DNA from: Megascapheus bottae | Lineage: Eukaryota; Chordata; Mammalia; Rodentia; Geomyidae | Reading direction: 5' to 3' | Assembly: GCA_024803745.1 (NCBI GenBank) | Contig: JANJXV010000013.1 | Span: forward strand, 34,550,001 to 34,614,000 | DNA length: 64,000 nucleotides | In this document: piece after piece, positions 23,177-33,385 of the stretch | Layout of the letters: the number at the start of each line of letters is the position of its first letter | How positions within the stretch are numbered: the first letter of the stretch is position 1 | The notes under the pieces: model-generated | What the model was told of the DNA's origin: nothing | Database searches by the model: none | What the model saw: the letters and a program-made list of their open reading frames with translations, nothing else | Position numbers and translations under genes: made by a program

Positions 23177-23283
23177 AGAGTCTCACATTCTTTAGTGCCC
23201 AGGTTGGCTTTGAACTTTGATCCTCAGATCTCAGCCTCCTGAGTAGCTAGGATTACAGGTGTGAGCCACCACACCTGGCTGCT
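23177..23283 (-). mobile_element. B1-Geo composite SINE, right fragment
   Basis: Antisense B1 side of the element at 22322: gcccaggttggctttgaact, gagtagctaggattacaggt, accacacctggct. Confidence 0.85.
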
Positions 23284-24330
23284 TTACACACCCAACTGCT
23301 TTAAAGATTTTAATTACACTGATTTTTACATTATATTTCAAATGTCATGTTTAACAAACAAGTATTTAAGAAGGGATTCTCTATATACAATCACTGGCAC
23401 ATAGATTTAGAGTTTAAAATTAAGCTGAGAGTTGATATGTCACAGATATATATTAATCTAGATAATAAAGCATTATGGCTATAGAGTATATATCCCATCA
23501 GATTTTTATGTTTATGTAGTTATGTTTATATCTGTTAAGACCATGTCCATAATGTTGGGTACCGAAATATTGAGTCATCGCTCTTGTACTGTTTGGATCT
23601 AATATCCACCTATTAAGGAGACCATGTGCCTTTTGTTCCTTTGGTCTTGACTCTTTAAAGAACTTTTTAAAGAAAATAACTCATAGAGCCTGAATAGCAA
23701 TTTACATTTAACAGAACTCAATGGTCACATTTTTAAGTAAAATACTCCCTGGCATTTGAACAGCTGTTATATCTAAATCAGATTTGAATACTATTGTTTA
23801 ACCATCCCAGCTGTAGCGGGGGTGGTATGTTAGCTTATTCCAGTATAAAATATGCATAGTATACTTAAATTTGAAATGTTAAACACATATTTGTATTAAA
23901 CTGATAAATATTTAGTCATGTAAAACTATTTTAGATAAACTATATTCTTGTGAGTTATTTATTGCTCTTAACTATATTGTAAGTTTGAGAAGATTTTCAA
24001 CTAATTAAAAAATCCTTCTAAAACTTTTCCATTTAGTTCATACCTTTTTATACTTTATATTAGTAATGAATAAGCTATACATTTCCTATAATTTGTGTGT
24101 GTGTTTAGTTGCATTTGTATTTCTTTCTGCCTGACTTTCTGACCACAACACAATATTCTTTACTAACACAATCATAGAAATGTAATAAGGAGATAATTAT
24201 TCTAGGAAAGCAAAATAAAAGGTCAAAGCTAAAAATATATACAATCATGTTCCATATGAATATAATGAACACAAACTCTCTAATCAAAGCCTGCAAGTAT
24301 AAATCCTGCAGTGCTATAAAAAATAATCCT
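23284..24330. other. Single-copy stretch
   Basis: AT-rich, with no recognised repeat or gene. An 82-codon minus-strand frame just downstream (24105-24353) has no motif and runs into the next SINE. Confidence 0.45.
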
Positions 24331-24331
24331 T

Positions 24332-24500
24332 GAGCCTGGTGCTGGTGACTCATACCTTTAATCCTAGCTACTTGGGAGGTTGAGATATAGGAATTCAGAA
24401 AAGTCCATGAGATGCCTATCTCCAGTTATCCACCAGACAATGGGAAGTGGAACTGCAACTCAGTGACAGAGCACTAACCTTAAGCTAAAAAACTCAAAAA
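24332..24500 (+). mobile_element. B1-Geo composite SINE, left fragment
   Basis: Sense B1 head (agcctggtgctggtgactca, atcctagctacttgggaggt) and the start of the Geo tail (ctcagtgacagagcactaac). It breaks at aactcaaaa, where an L1 begins. Confidence 0.75.
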
Positions 24501-24730
24501 TTTTCATATTGTTATAGTATTTCACCTTGGTATCTGATATATTGGATATATGGTTATTTTAAATAGGATAGGAATGGGGGAAAACAAGATGAGGGGCAGG
24601 GTGGGGGGAGGGAAATGGGGACCAAGGCATGAGAAAGGGTATCAATGTTTGTGAAGTAATGCACCTTCTATCTGGTGAATATAGTGTAACCCTTCTATTA
24701 GTTACAATAAAAAATATACAGAAAAAAAAA
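24501..24730 (+). mobile_element. L1 3' UTR, type A
   Basis: A 230-bp, severely 5'-truncated L1: catattgttatagtatttca, a G-rich block, gaccaaggcatgagaaaggg, ttagttacaataaaaaat and an A tail. It sits inside a B1-Geo SINE; aactcaaaa and agttcaaag at the edges are a possible degraded TSD. Confidence 0.85.
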
Positions 24731-24785
24731 GTTCAAAGGCAGCAACCAGGCCACAATTTCAACCTCCATGACCAACAACAAAGAA
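24731..24785 (+). mobile_element. B1-Geo composite SINE, right fragment
   Basis: End of the Geo tail (ccaggccacaatttcaacct, ccatgaccaacaacaaag) of the SINE at 24332. Confidence 0.65.
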
Positions 24786-25369
24786 AATGTCCATGAAATT
24801 TGAAACAAGTAATTTTAGAAGAAATAATAAATAGTAAAAAGGTTAAAATAATAAAAATAAATAATAGAAAAGCTAATATTATTCATCACATTTGCTGTTA
24901 GCCTTGTCTTCAGAAAAGCCTAAAAGCAGTAGCAACTTAGAAAATATTCCAACTACCTAGCTAATGGCTTCTGAGACAGTGGTTTCCTACCCAAAAAGTG
25001 AAGAGGTAAGGAAGTCCTATACCAAAATAGGTAGTTTGAGGGTTAGGGCATAGAAAGTGTAAAATCAAGCTAGAATTTGTGCCAAAAAGTAAAGAGTTAC
25101 CCAAAGAATTATTTGAAATGAGATCAAATAAATAATGGGAAATAATCTACATAAAATGGATGGATCTCTTTTTTTACTGTAGAATACTAATTAATAAATC
25201 TCAAAGGAATAGTGAAAATAGAAAAATAACATTTGGCACTCATTTGTGTTCAACTCAGATGGGAGTTTTTAATGCTTCTCGAAATGAACTCCAAGAAATG
25301 GAAATGAGATTTTTTTTTACTGTACTGGATTTTGGGGTTTTTTGCTGTCTTTTCTCCTTTCTCTCATTT
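24786..25369. other. Single-copy stretch
   Basis: A-rich at its start, with no recognised repeat or gene. The 73-codon frame at 25160-25381 is probably chance. Confidence 0.4.
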
Positions 25370-25690
25370 TTTAATTTCTGAACTCTTTGTCTTGTATGTA
25401 ACTTTATCTGATTTGGGGAGAGAAAGTGGAAGCACAGAAAAGGGGGAACAAAGGATGAGCTAATTCAGCAGTAATACTCACTATACACTATGTTGGAAAT
25501 GAACTATGGAGGTTAGAAGGGAAGGGGGGTCAGAAGGAGAGAATGAGGGAGTGATGGCACTGTTAAAAAGAAATGTACTCATATATGTACTATATAAGTA
25601 ACATATGAGTTATTAAATGTAGCTGTAACCCCTTGGTATATCATCTTTACAACAAAAATTATATTTAAGAAAAAAGAGTATTGGGATACA
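25370..25690 (+). mobile_element. Possible old L1-like 3' end
   Basis: A polypurine block (gaagggaaggggggtcagaa) is followed by atgtagctgtaaccccttgg and an A-rich end. The pattern fits an old L1 3' UTR unlike types A and B. No coding part remains. Confidence 0.4.
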
Positions 25691-25839
25691 AAAGATTAAA
25701 AAGGACTGAAAACAGTGAAAGAATATGAATATCCTGACATAATTATCTGATAGAAGTTTGGTAGAGTCTGTAATTTGGCCTAATCATCCTGGCTCATAGT
25801 TATAACTGAGGGTAGATGGATATTCTGTTATGTTCTTGT

Positions 25840-26565
25840 ATATTTTTTCTTTTTTTATATGGGAGTATTTCTTTTTCCCTTCCCCTCCCTATTTCAAATA
25901 AATAAGCATATATATAATATACCAGGTTCCAAAGTCAGATACAGTAACCTCATGAGATGAACCATAGGGGAAAAAAAGAGAAAAGAAATAACTTCATATA
26001 GTATATTAAGAACATCAATCACAAAGATAAACTTCTTGTTTCCATGTCCTAGAGTTCATATCACTTAGCCTCATCCTATATGGCCATATATACATAGCTT
26101 TTTAATCTGTTGTGATCCTCTGATAGGAGAATCCTAGACATACACCAATGATTACAAATGATGGAAAGGATACATTTCTTTCGGTCTGGTTTACTTCACT
26201 TAATATGATTTTTTTCCAAGTCTTTCCATTTCCTTACAAATGGTGCATTGTCATTGGTTCTGATGGCAGCATACAATTCCATTGTGTAAAAGTACCACAT
26301 CTTCTTGATCCATTCATCTACTGAGGGGCATCTGGGTTGGTTCCATATCTTAGCTATAGTAAATAATGCAGCAATGAACAATAATAATAATGCTGCTAAT
26401 AGCTTTAGTACGTACTTGTTTCTGGACATTTGGGTAAATTAAATGCCCAGGAATAGGATTGCTGGGTCATTGGGGAGCTCTATGTTTAGTCTTTTGAGGA
26501 ACCACCGTACTGCTTTCGAGAGTGGTTGAACAAATTTACACTGCCACCAATATTGTAGCTTTTAT
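25840..26565 (-). mobile_element. L1 3' half of ORF2 plus 3' UTR
   Basis: Antisense L1. The minus-strand frame 26196-26429 encodes FIAALFTIAKIWNQPRCPS, VDEWIKKMWYFYTMELYAA and RKWKDLEKNHIK, the conserved ORF2 C-terminal region; it lacks the start of ORF2 and is a fossil. A run of GCT/ATT codons just before FIAALF (about 26380-26400) looks like a small local expansion. The pyrimidine block near 25875 is the complement of the 3' UTR polypurine tract. Confidence 0.88.
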
Positions 26566-26639
26566 ATTTTTCTGTTTGAAATACTTCAAGATGACTCATT
26601 GCAAATGTTTATTAAGTAAAGAATAAAAGCCTCATACTC

Positions 26640-26864
26640 AAACATGTTAATTTTTTTTTTTTTTGCCAGTCCTGGGCTTGATCTCAGGGCTTGAGCACTG
26701 TCGTTGGACTTTCTCAAGGCTAGCACTCTACCACTTGAGCCTCAGCACCACTTCTGGCTTTTTGCTGTGTATGTGGGGTACAGAGGAATCGAACCTGGGT
26801 TCTTCATGCATGCTAGGCAAGCACTCTACCACTAGGCCAAACTCCTGGCCCCAAACATGTTAAT
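26640..26864 (-). mobile_element. IDL-Geo SINE with intact TSD
   Basis: Antisense body at 26652-26852. The flanking 12-bp repeat aaacatgttaat is perfect (26640-26651 and 26853-26864). Both modules are complete. Confidence 0.93.
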
Positions 26865-26977
26865 ATTTTTTTGCAGCCAACAGATAAGTAATCATAGTAA
26901 GATTAATAAAAACTCCAAGGAACATTGTATCTGTTGCCACTAGAATTTGCCACTTAAATGAGTTAAAGTTTCATCAG

Positions 26978-27035
26978 GATTTTTGTTTGTTTGTTTTGTT
27001 TGTTTTTTATGTTTGGGTTTTTTTTTTTTTGCTAT
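26978..27035 (+). repeat. (TTTG)n and T run
   Basis: Several GTTT units followed by a 14-base T run; simple repeat. Confidence 0.85.
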
Positions 27036-27719
27036 TTGGGAATTGAGAAGAAAATTGTCCTACTGCATAATTATCTGAGGCAGTTTCCCAATCTTACACC
27101 AGAATAGCAATACCAACTCCAGAGCCAAAATCTATTGATTTACCAACTCAGTATTCCTTAGATGACAGCTGAAAAATAGATTACCTAGACCAGAAAGGCA
27201 TATTCCTGTTCAAATTCTTACCTTTGGAATTGATTCAGGGAAGTGTAGGATTTGCAATTTATCCTTAGAGATGTATCCATCATTGGATTCATGTAGAGGT
27301 AATATTCTCCTAAAGAATTTCAGAAAGGGACCGTGAGTTTGATATGAGTGGCTATAGGTTTGAAATAACCACTGGCTTAACTTTTGTGTAAAAGTTAAAT
27401 GATCTTTCCTATATCCTATATATTCCTGCACTATTTTGGAATAATTAATGATATTATATTCAAGAATTTCATTTTCCTTGTTCTAATATTCCTATTGTAG
27501 AAAGAAAAATGTTCTTATATATTTTCAGTTATAGAGTCAATGTAAATAAGTTTATTTGAAGGGACCTAAATGTTAGGTTATAACATTGTTTAAATGGGTT
27601 TGGGGTAAGCTTCTTCTAGTTCTTTGTATTTTTCCCTAAGGCTTTCTTTATTTCATAGAAGTTTATTTTTTTAACTGACACATAAAAATATGAATGGGTC
27701 ATCATGTAATGTTTTGTGA
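27036..27719. other. Single-copy stretch
   Basis: No recognised repeat or gene. A 73-codon minus-strand frame (27210-27431) has no motif. Confidence 0.45.
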
Positions 27720-27756
27720 TCTTTTTTATTGTTATTGTAAAGATGATGTACAGATA

Positions 27757-27789
<33 letters not shown>

Positions 27790-27900
27790 TCAGGTAAAGA
27801 GTACATTCTTTTTGAACAATGTCCCCCATTCCTTGCAATCTCCCAGTCTTTCCCTCCATCCCCACCCACAAGTTATATAGTTCGAATTCAACATAGTGTC
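27720..27900 (-). mobile_element. L1 3' end, type B, left part
   Basis: Antisense L1 3' UTR: ttttattgttattgtaaaga, tgatgtacag, a TA/CA microsatellite (27757-27791), then tcaggtaaagagtacattct and cccagtctttccctccatcc. It is interrupted by a solo Geo SINE and resumes at 28015. Confidence 0.7.
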
Positions 27901-28026
27901 TGGGAAATGGCACTTTTGGCTCAAGTGATACTGGCCGTGAGCACAAAGAGGTCCCGGGACAGCACCCAGGCCCTGAGATTAAGCCCCACAAACAAAAACC
28001 AAACAACCAAAAAAAACATAGTGTCT
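27890..28026 (+). mobile_element. Solo Geo module flanked by a perfect TSD
   Basis: Body at 27902-28014: tggcttt-like head (cttttggctcaagtgatact), gtcccgggacagcacccagg, cctgagattaagcccc and an A-rich AAAC-type tail. Perfect 12-bp repeats aacatagtgtct lie on both sides (27890-27901 and 28015-28026). There is no ID or B1 head. It is either a 5'-truncated dimer or an independently mobilised Geo unit. The 183- and 111-codon open frames across this locus are artefacts of L1 plus SINE. Confidence 0.82.
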
Positions 28027-28230
28027 AGTGAGTATCACTGCTGCATTTGTTCACTTTGTCCTACCATTGCTGTGCCCCTCCTTACCCTCCCAAAAACAGA
28101 TAAACAAACAGATAAGACAAAAGGAAATGAAAACAAAAGTGGCAACAAAGGGGAAAAGTCTCATTTCTACCTGCTAGAGTTCATTTTGATAAATATAAGG
28201 GTTTTCAATATCTCAAATGTACACATTTTC
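28015..28230 (-). mobile_element. L1 3' end, type B, right part
   Basis: Continuation of 27720-27900: gtgagtatcactgctgcatt, ttcactttgtcctaccattg, then an A/C-rich segment and ctgctagagttcattttgat. Confidence 0.65.
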
Positions 28231-28611
28231 AGTTTATTATTGTAATTCAAAATTTTTTTTATTTTACCTACTAGTACAGGATTCATTTTAGTACTATTCG
28301 ATAATGCTATCATTTGTTAAATAGCTTACTGTTGTAACTAACATGACTTTATACCTTTGTTTCTCAGTGTGTATATCTTTAATTATCATACTCTATTCCC
28401 AACACGGCATATCAACTGTTGGCCACCATAGGGTAAAATGATATATTAATGAATGGTATTCCTTTCTGTCCTCCGAAATGTACTTTATTTAGTAAATAAA
28501 ATTGTACTTGTATTTCCAAAAGTGAAATTTTCAGTCTCCTGTAATTGCATGTGCACATACATGTTGAGACAGGATTTTAAACATTGAGTTTTTAATTAAA
28601 TAATAAAACAT
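28231..28611. other. Single-copy stretch
   Basis: AT-rich, with no recognised repeat or gene. Confidence 0.4.
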
Positions 28612-28858
28612 AAGCCAGCCACGGTGGCTCACACCTGTAATCCTAGCTGCCCAAAAGGCTGAGATCTGAAGATAAAGGTTCAAAGCCAGCCCAGGCACAA
28701 AGTGAACAGGAAATGGAGCTTGGCTCAAGGGCAGGGCAGTAGCCTTGAACTGAAGCTCTCAGCGGTAATGCCCAGGCCCAGGGGTAGGGTGTTAGCCTTG
28801 AGCTGAAGAACTCAGGGACAGTGCCCAGGCCAAGTTCAAGCCTCAAGAACCACAGAGG

Positions 28859-28860
<2 letters not shown>
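28612..28860 (+). mobile_element. B1-Geo SINE with duplicated Geo segment
   Basis: Head agccagccacggtggctcac and aggctgagatctgaagataa. The tail carries two successive copies of a Geo piece: tagccttgaactgaagctct ... cccaggcccagg, then gttagccttgagctgaagaa ... cccaggcc. The same internal duplication occurs in 53055-53341. Open frames on the minus strand here are shadows. Confidence 0.8.
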
Positions 28861-28889
<29 letters not shown>

Positions 28890-28892
28890 TAT
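28861..28892 (+). repeat. (TA)n microsatellite
   Basis: About 30 bp of TA units at the SINE 3' end. Confidence 0.92.
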
Positions 28893-28904
28893 GCATAAAA
28901 TTTT

Positions 28905-29098
28905 AAACACACCTGTAACCCTACCTAAATAGTAGGTGTCAGTGAGGGAATCATGACCTGAGACTAGCCCTGAGCAAAAAATGGGAGAGCTTATGTGAAG
29001 AAAATAAATGAACGCTGAAGGAACTGGAGGAAAAGGACTCAAGTAGAGCACTTGCCTCTTAAGAAGGCAAATCCCAGCACTACTGAAGGAGAAAGGAA
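28905..29098 (+). mobile_element. B1-ID-type SINE remnant
   Basis: acacctgtaaccctacctaa is B1-like; agtagagcacttgcctctta and aaatcccagcactactga are ID-like. The order B1 then ID matches rodent B1-ID fusions. Confidence 0.6.
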
Positions 29099-29134
29099 TT
29101 ATATATATACATATATATATATGTATGTATATGG
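29099..29134 (+). repeat. (TA)n / TATG microsatellite
   Basis: TA units drifting into ATGT units, again at a SINE 3' end. Confidence 0.85.
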
Positions 29135-29925
29135 CAAATGAGGGATATGCTAGCAATTAAAATGTAAACTGACTATACCTTGTTTCATGTAGAAGAGGAT
29201 GTGAGGCAGTTACCTAACTGCTGTTACTGTCACCACTATCAAAATGCAAAGTAGCAAGAGAAAAACTAAGAGAAAAAGGAACCTCAAAAGAGTGTCTCCT
29301 TGTTTTCGTTTCTTTCAAGACATGAAGTTTCCAGACACTTTTTAGGTTTGGTGTCCTAGAGCATGCCTGTGATTGATTTCTCTGATAGTAACCTCTTCAA
29401 GTATATGTCCAAAAACATAAAATTCAGAAAATGTCATATGTGCTCATGTATTCAGCACTCTAGCATAAACTACAGCACATTTTGGAGAACTGATAATAAC
29501 AATATTGTAAAGCTTAATTATGTTTTTATGGCCCATGCCATCTGTGCATTTGTTCACTAACAATTGTAATAAAGAATTCAAAATAATAAACAGAAAGAAA
29601 ACCAATACATTTACATCACAGTTTAATCATTTCATCACAAATGTAGCAAGGCAAATTATCTTTTATCATTTTCAGATCCTATTTGTTTATTGTAGATTTT
29701 GTCTCTTTTAGGATAGAAAAGATTCCCAGTTACTTTGTGATAGATCCAAACAAAACCAAAAAAAATTGTTGTTTTTACCTTTTGAAGCAAGTGTTAACTT
29801 AGGTGAAAGAAAATTCTATTGTTACTTAATATTCAGTAGTATGTGACTCAAAGATTATTTTGAAGTCTAAAAATTAAGAGTTTTAAAGTCATCTTATAGA
29901 TGTACTTATAGTCTATTGTTTTGTC
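29135..29925. other. Single-copy stretch
   Basis: No recognised repeat or gene. Open frames at 29363-29560 and 29520-29711 have no motif. Confidence 0.45.
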
Positions 29926-29929
29926 ATTA

Positions 29930-30150
29930 GGAGCTGTAGAGCACCAGTCTCTCATACCTCCAATCATAGCCACTAAATAGACCAACATCTAAGGATCTTA
30001 GTTTGAAGCCAGCCTGGGCAAAAAATCCGGGATACTCATATATCCATTTAACTAGCAATGCTGGAAGGAGAGGTGTAGCTCCAGTGGTAGCTGCCAAGTG
30101 AGAATGCAACACTGGAAGTTAAAACCAGCCTACCAAAAAACAAACAATAA
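29930..30150 (+). mobile_element. Diverged B1-plus-ID/Geo SINE
   Basis: gtttgaagccagcctgggca is B1-like. gtgtagctccagtggtagct and gcaacactggaagttaaaac form the tRNA-like tail, which ends in AAC/AAT units. Its last part is also shared with 31155-31262. Confidence 0.6.
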
Positions 30151-30285
30151 TAACATCAACAAAAATAACCTATGAACATACAGGTCCAAAGTCTATTTTG
30201 ACATTTTAATAATTTCTCCCTTGCTATAGTCTAGTTATTACTACCAATCTGTTAATAAATGAGATTGATAGTTGGGTTTAATTTT
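30055..30285 (+). repeat. Local duplication, copy A
   Basis: A segment containing a tRNA-like SINE tail plus ctattttgacattttaataa, tatagtctagttattactac and gagattgatagt. It recurs about 1.1 kb downstream (copy B). Confidence 0.65.
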
Positions 30286-30802
30286 AATTTTTTTCTTTTA
30301 AAGATAAAAGCAAGCCACTGTAATTAAAATGTCTATTTCTCTAGAGGCAAAAGTATGTATTAATCTTCCTGATATTTGTACATAATAACTTCTTGGCATT
30401 CTACATATTAAAATTTCAGAGTGATATATTTCTATACATGTAACATGTAACATTTGTGCCAAACATATTATTGGTACTTGTGATTCTTGTTAGCAGGAAT
30501 ATTGTCTAAAATCCATTATAGTATATGAGCAATATCAGTTAGATAGATTTTAGTTTACCAGCTACAATCTGAAAATAAACTTTCAGTTGCAGCAAATATC
30601 AAATCATCCTTTTCTGTCATAACCTGTGGACAATTTAATGATACTTACCTATCATGTCGACCCCTTTCTCTATAATGCTATATTGTTTTATGATGTCCTC
30701 TATAAATTGCTTAGATTCATATAATTCCATGGTAAAAAATGGATCAATTCTACTTGAATGGTTTCTGATTTTTAAGTTATACAATGTGTAACTAATTCTA
30801 TA

Positions 30803-31150
30803 TTCATTTCCTATTTGCTGCTGTAAGAAAAATGACCACAGATTTTGTGGTTTGGGGTGGCAGGAATTACTGCCTTATAGTTTTAGAAGTCAGAGTCACT
30901 CAAGGTAGCAGCTAGGCTTGTTAATGCTTAAAGTTGCATAGGAGAATATGTTCCTTGTCTTTTACAGCTCTAGAAGCTATCAGAATTCCTTAACATGTAC
31001 CCTTACCCTGTAACCTCTGTTCTGTCATTATATAGTCTTCTCTCTAAATTTGACCTTTCTGGCTTCCTTTTATTAAAAAGCCTGTGATTACACTGGCCTA
31101 GGACCATCTCCCCATTACAGGATCCATGAAATAATTCCCTGACAAGTCCC
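30803..31150 (-). mobile_element. MLT1-type (MaLR) LTR remnant
   Basis: Antisense: tcctatttgctgctgtaaga, then cttatagttttagaagtcag, ttacagctctagaagctatc, ttattaaaaagcctgtgatt and tctccccattacaggatcc. The order is that of an MLT1-class LTR in reverse. Solitary and old. Confidence 0.65.
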
Positions 31151-31154
31151 TCTG

Positions 31155-31262
31155 TAGAGATGTAACTCAGTGGTAAGGCACAGTCTGTGAGCAAGAAATG
31201 GCAAGCGGTAATGCAACACTGGGAGTTAAAGCCCCAGTACAAGCAACAATGGGGAAACAAAA
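31155..31262 (+). mobile_element. ID-like SINE remnant
   Basis: gatgtaactcagtggtaagg (A-box region) and gggagttaaagccccagtac (B-box region), then an A-rich end. Confidence 0.6.
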
Positions 31263-31319
31263 AAACCTATGATACATACTCACACATTCATACAGAGTCA
31301 AGCTCTATTTTGACATTTT

Positions 31320-31549
31320 AATAATTTGTCCTGGGGCAGAGAGGGTTGCCTAGTGGTGGAATGCTTACCTACCATGCACAAAGCCCTGTGTTTAATCCTC
31401 GGTACCACACACAAATGAAAAAGTCAGAAGTGGTGCTGTGGCTCATTGGTAGAGCTCTGGACTTGAGATAGCTCAGGGACAATGCCCAGGCCCTGAGTTC
31501 AAGCCCTAGGACTGGCAAAAATAACAATAACAACCATAATAATCTGTCC
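31320..31549 (+). mobile_element. IDL-Geo SINE with TSD
   Basis: Body at 31332-31537: head gggttgcctagtggtggaat, Geo module and an AAT/AAC-rich tail. The flanks aataatttgtcc and aataatctgtcc (31320-31331 and 31538-31549) differ at one base. It is inserted only in copy B of the local duplication, so it is younger than that event. Confidence 0.9.
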
Positions 31550-31625
31550 TCAAAATTAAAACTTCTCTTATATAGTCTAGTGATTATTACCAATCTATTC
31601 ATAAATCAGATTGATGGTAGGAATT

Positions 31626-31936
31626 GCTATATAAAACAACATTCACAAAATCCAGAGATTGAGACATTTGAATCTACCAGAATCCTTAAAACAGCGTTGT
31701 TTTCTTCTGTCCTTTGAAAGCCTTTGTGTTCACTATTAAGCCTTCCTAGAATACTTTTTGCAGTTTTCTCCTACCTAGATAATTCTGTCAGCCCTGAGAG
31801 TAATTTCTGTCATTCTTTCATAGGGAACCCTTCCACAATTTCAGTGAGTAAATCAGTCTTAGTATTTTCACAGCACCATAAACTTTATATCAATTTATGC
31901 TTATAGGCATGATTCTTTAACTAACATATTGGACCC

Positions 31937-31937
<1 letters not shown>
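31626..31937. other. Single-copy stretch
   Basis: No recognised repeat or gene. A 60-codon frame (31724-31906) has no motif. Confidence 0.4.

Positions 31938-31938
<1 letters not shown>

Positions 31939-31993
<55 letters not shown>
31939..31993 (+). repeat. (GT)n microsatellite
   Basis: About 54 bp of pure GT units; not attached to a recognisable SINE. Confidence 0.95.
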
Positions 31994-31995
<2 letters not shown>

Positions 31996-32160
31996 ATTTT
32001 CTTTGTTATTCTGTAATGCTAATGACAGACAGGTACCATAGTTTTGTCACTGTTTTCTTACCTTTTGTATTTCCATTGCACATTCAGTAAGTATTTGTGA
32101 AAGGAATAACTAGCCTTTCCATAAGTCATAATCAGATTTCAGATTTGTTCCTGAGTAGGA

Positions 32161-32370
32161 TTTTTGGTGGTGCTCATCCTGGGCTTGAGCTCAGGGTCTG
32201 AGCGCTGTCTTGGGGCTTTCTCAAGGCTAGAGCTCTACTACTTGAGTGAGGCCCAATTGGTGCTGAGGCACCACTTCCAGCTTTTTTCTATGTATGTAGT
32301 ACCAAGGAATCAAATCTGGGTATTTATGCGGGCTAGGCAAGCATTCTACCAATAGGCCAAACTCAGGCTC
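32161..32370 (-). mobile_element. IDL-Geo SINE with internal insertion
   Basis: Antisense copy in which the segment between gctctactacttgag and caccacttccagc is expanded by about 20 bp (tgaggcccaattggtgct). This looks like an imperfect local duplication. The head ends caaactcaggctc. Confidence 0.85.
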
Positions 32371-32374
32371 TTAA

Positions 32375-32600
32375 AATCATTTTTATTATCTTTAAGTAGT
32401 TGTACAAATGAGCTGCCATTTAACAAAGCAATTTATGAATACAATATAATATCATCCCCTTCAACATTTCACCCATCCCTCTCCTACCCACCCGTATCTC
32501 CTTCTTCTTAATTTTTGTAGGCTGTACATTGGATTCTTGATTATATTTCCCCTCCTCTCCTCTTTGTCTATCCTTTTCCCCTTGACTCCACGCCTTCAAA
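32375..32600 (-). mobile_element. Possible old L1-type 3' end
   Basis: aatcatttttattatcttta, agctgccatttaacaaagca and a long C/T-rich block (32450-32595). The pattern fits an old antisense L1 3' UTR, and a similar sequence follows at 43010-43120. Confidence 0.4.
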
Positions 32601-32868
32601 GTACCCACTTCTCACACAATGCATTTGGCAAGGAAAAACATACTTTTCAAGAAAAATGTGTGACAAGATCCAGGGTAGAAAACCAGATGTCAGGAAGTCA
32701 TGCTTGTTTTTGGCAAAACTGAGAAAGAAGACTTAAACAACAAATTAAAGAACCTGGGAAAGTTCTAAGTTCTTCCTTAAGTCTAAAAAAAAAAAAAAAA
32801 GGTAAAAATCTTGGAAATACATTCTGAATTACATGTAATAAAAAATGTACTTCTTTAAAGCTGTCCTT
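32601..32868. other. Unassigned stretch ending in an A run
   Basis: It contains a 16-base A run at 32787-32802. No retrocopy or SINE body could be recognised upstream of it, so the A run is unexplained. Confidence 0.35.
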
Positions 32869-33017
32869 AGAATTAACGTCTCCACATGTCTTGGTACCAA
32901 GACATGTGAAAGGGTATCAATGTATGGGAATTAATGCACCATCTATCTGGCAAATATCATGTAACCCTTCTATTAATTACAATAAAAAATATATGAAAAA
33001 AAGAATTAACGTCTCCA
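32869..33017 (+). mobile_element. Very short L1 with perfect TSD and fold-back 5' end
   Basis: Body at 32885-33001, about 117 bp of type A 3' end (aagacatgtgaaagggtatc, gtatgggaattaatgcacca, tattaattacaataaaaaat, short A tail). It is flanked by a perfect 16-bp TSD agaattaacgtctcca (32869-32884 and 33002-33017). The first bases form an inverted copy of the adjacent L1 sequence, giving a perfect 26-bp palindrome (32883-32908). Confidence 0.93.
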
Positions 33018-33088
33018 TTTTAGTGTGTATAATTGAATGAGATTACAAGTTTTTTTCTCTGAAATAAACAATTGAGTTATTTCCTCCA

Positions 33089-33297
33089 TTTTTTTCTAGT
33101 CCTAGGGCTTGAAATCAGGACCTAGATGCTGTCCCTGAGTTCAAGACTGTCCCTCTACCACTTGAACCACAGCATCACTTTTTCTGAGTTTATTAGAGAT
33201 AAAAGTCTCACTGGGCCAGCCTGGGCTGGCTTCAAATTCTGATGCTCAGCCTCCTGAGTAGCTAAGATTACAAGTGTGAGTCACCAGTACCCAGCCT
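33089..33297 (-). mobile_element. B1-Geo composite SINE
   Basis: Antisense: cctagggcttgaaatcagga, ctctaccacttgaaccacag, then cagcctgggctggcttcaaa, gagtagctaagattacaagt and cagtacccagcc. Confidence 0.82.
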
Positions 33298-33385
33298 ACT
33301 ATGTCCATTTTTATTTTAACTGTTAGAACAAAATAGAGACTTGTCTTTATCAGCATGTCCTCTGGGTCTTCAGAATATCGAAAAC

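Larger units (their letters stand above)
31150..31625 (+). repeat. Local duplication, copy B, interrupted by a SINE
   Basis: Matches copy A in order: tRNA-like SINE tail, acctatga, ctattttgacattttaataa, then after the SINE tatagtctagtgattattac, caatct and cagattgatggt. Excluding the later SINE it covers about 270 bp. Confidence 0.65.

Noticed and set aside
27694..28245. Longest open frame in the window (183 codons, plus strand)
   Set aside because: It spans an antisense L1 3' UTR, a TA/CA microsatellite and a Geo SINE; the translation (Tyr/Ile then Thr/His runs) is an artefact of these.
32787..32802. A run suggesting a processed pseudogene tail
   Set aside because: No TSD or coding-like sequence could be found upstream; it may be a simple A run.
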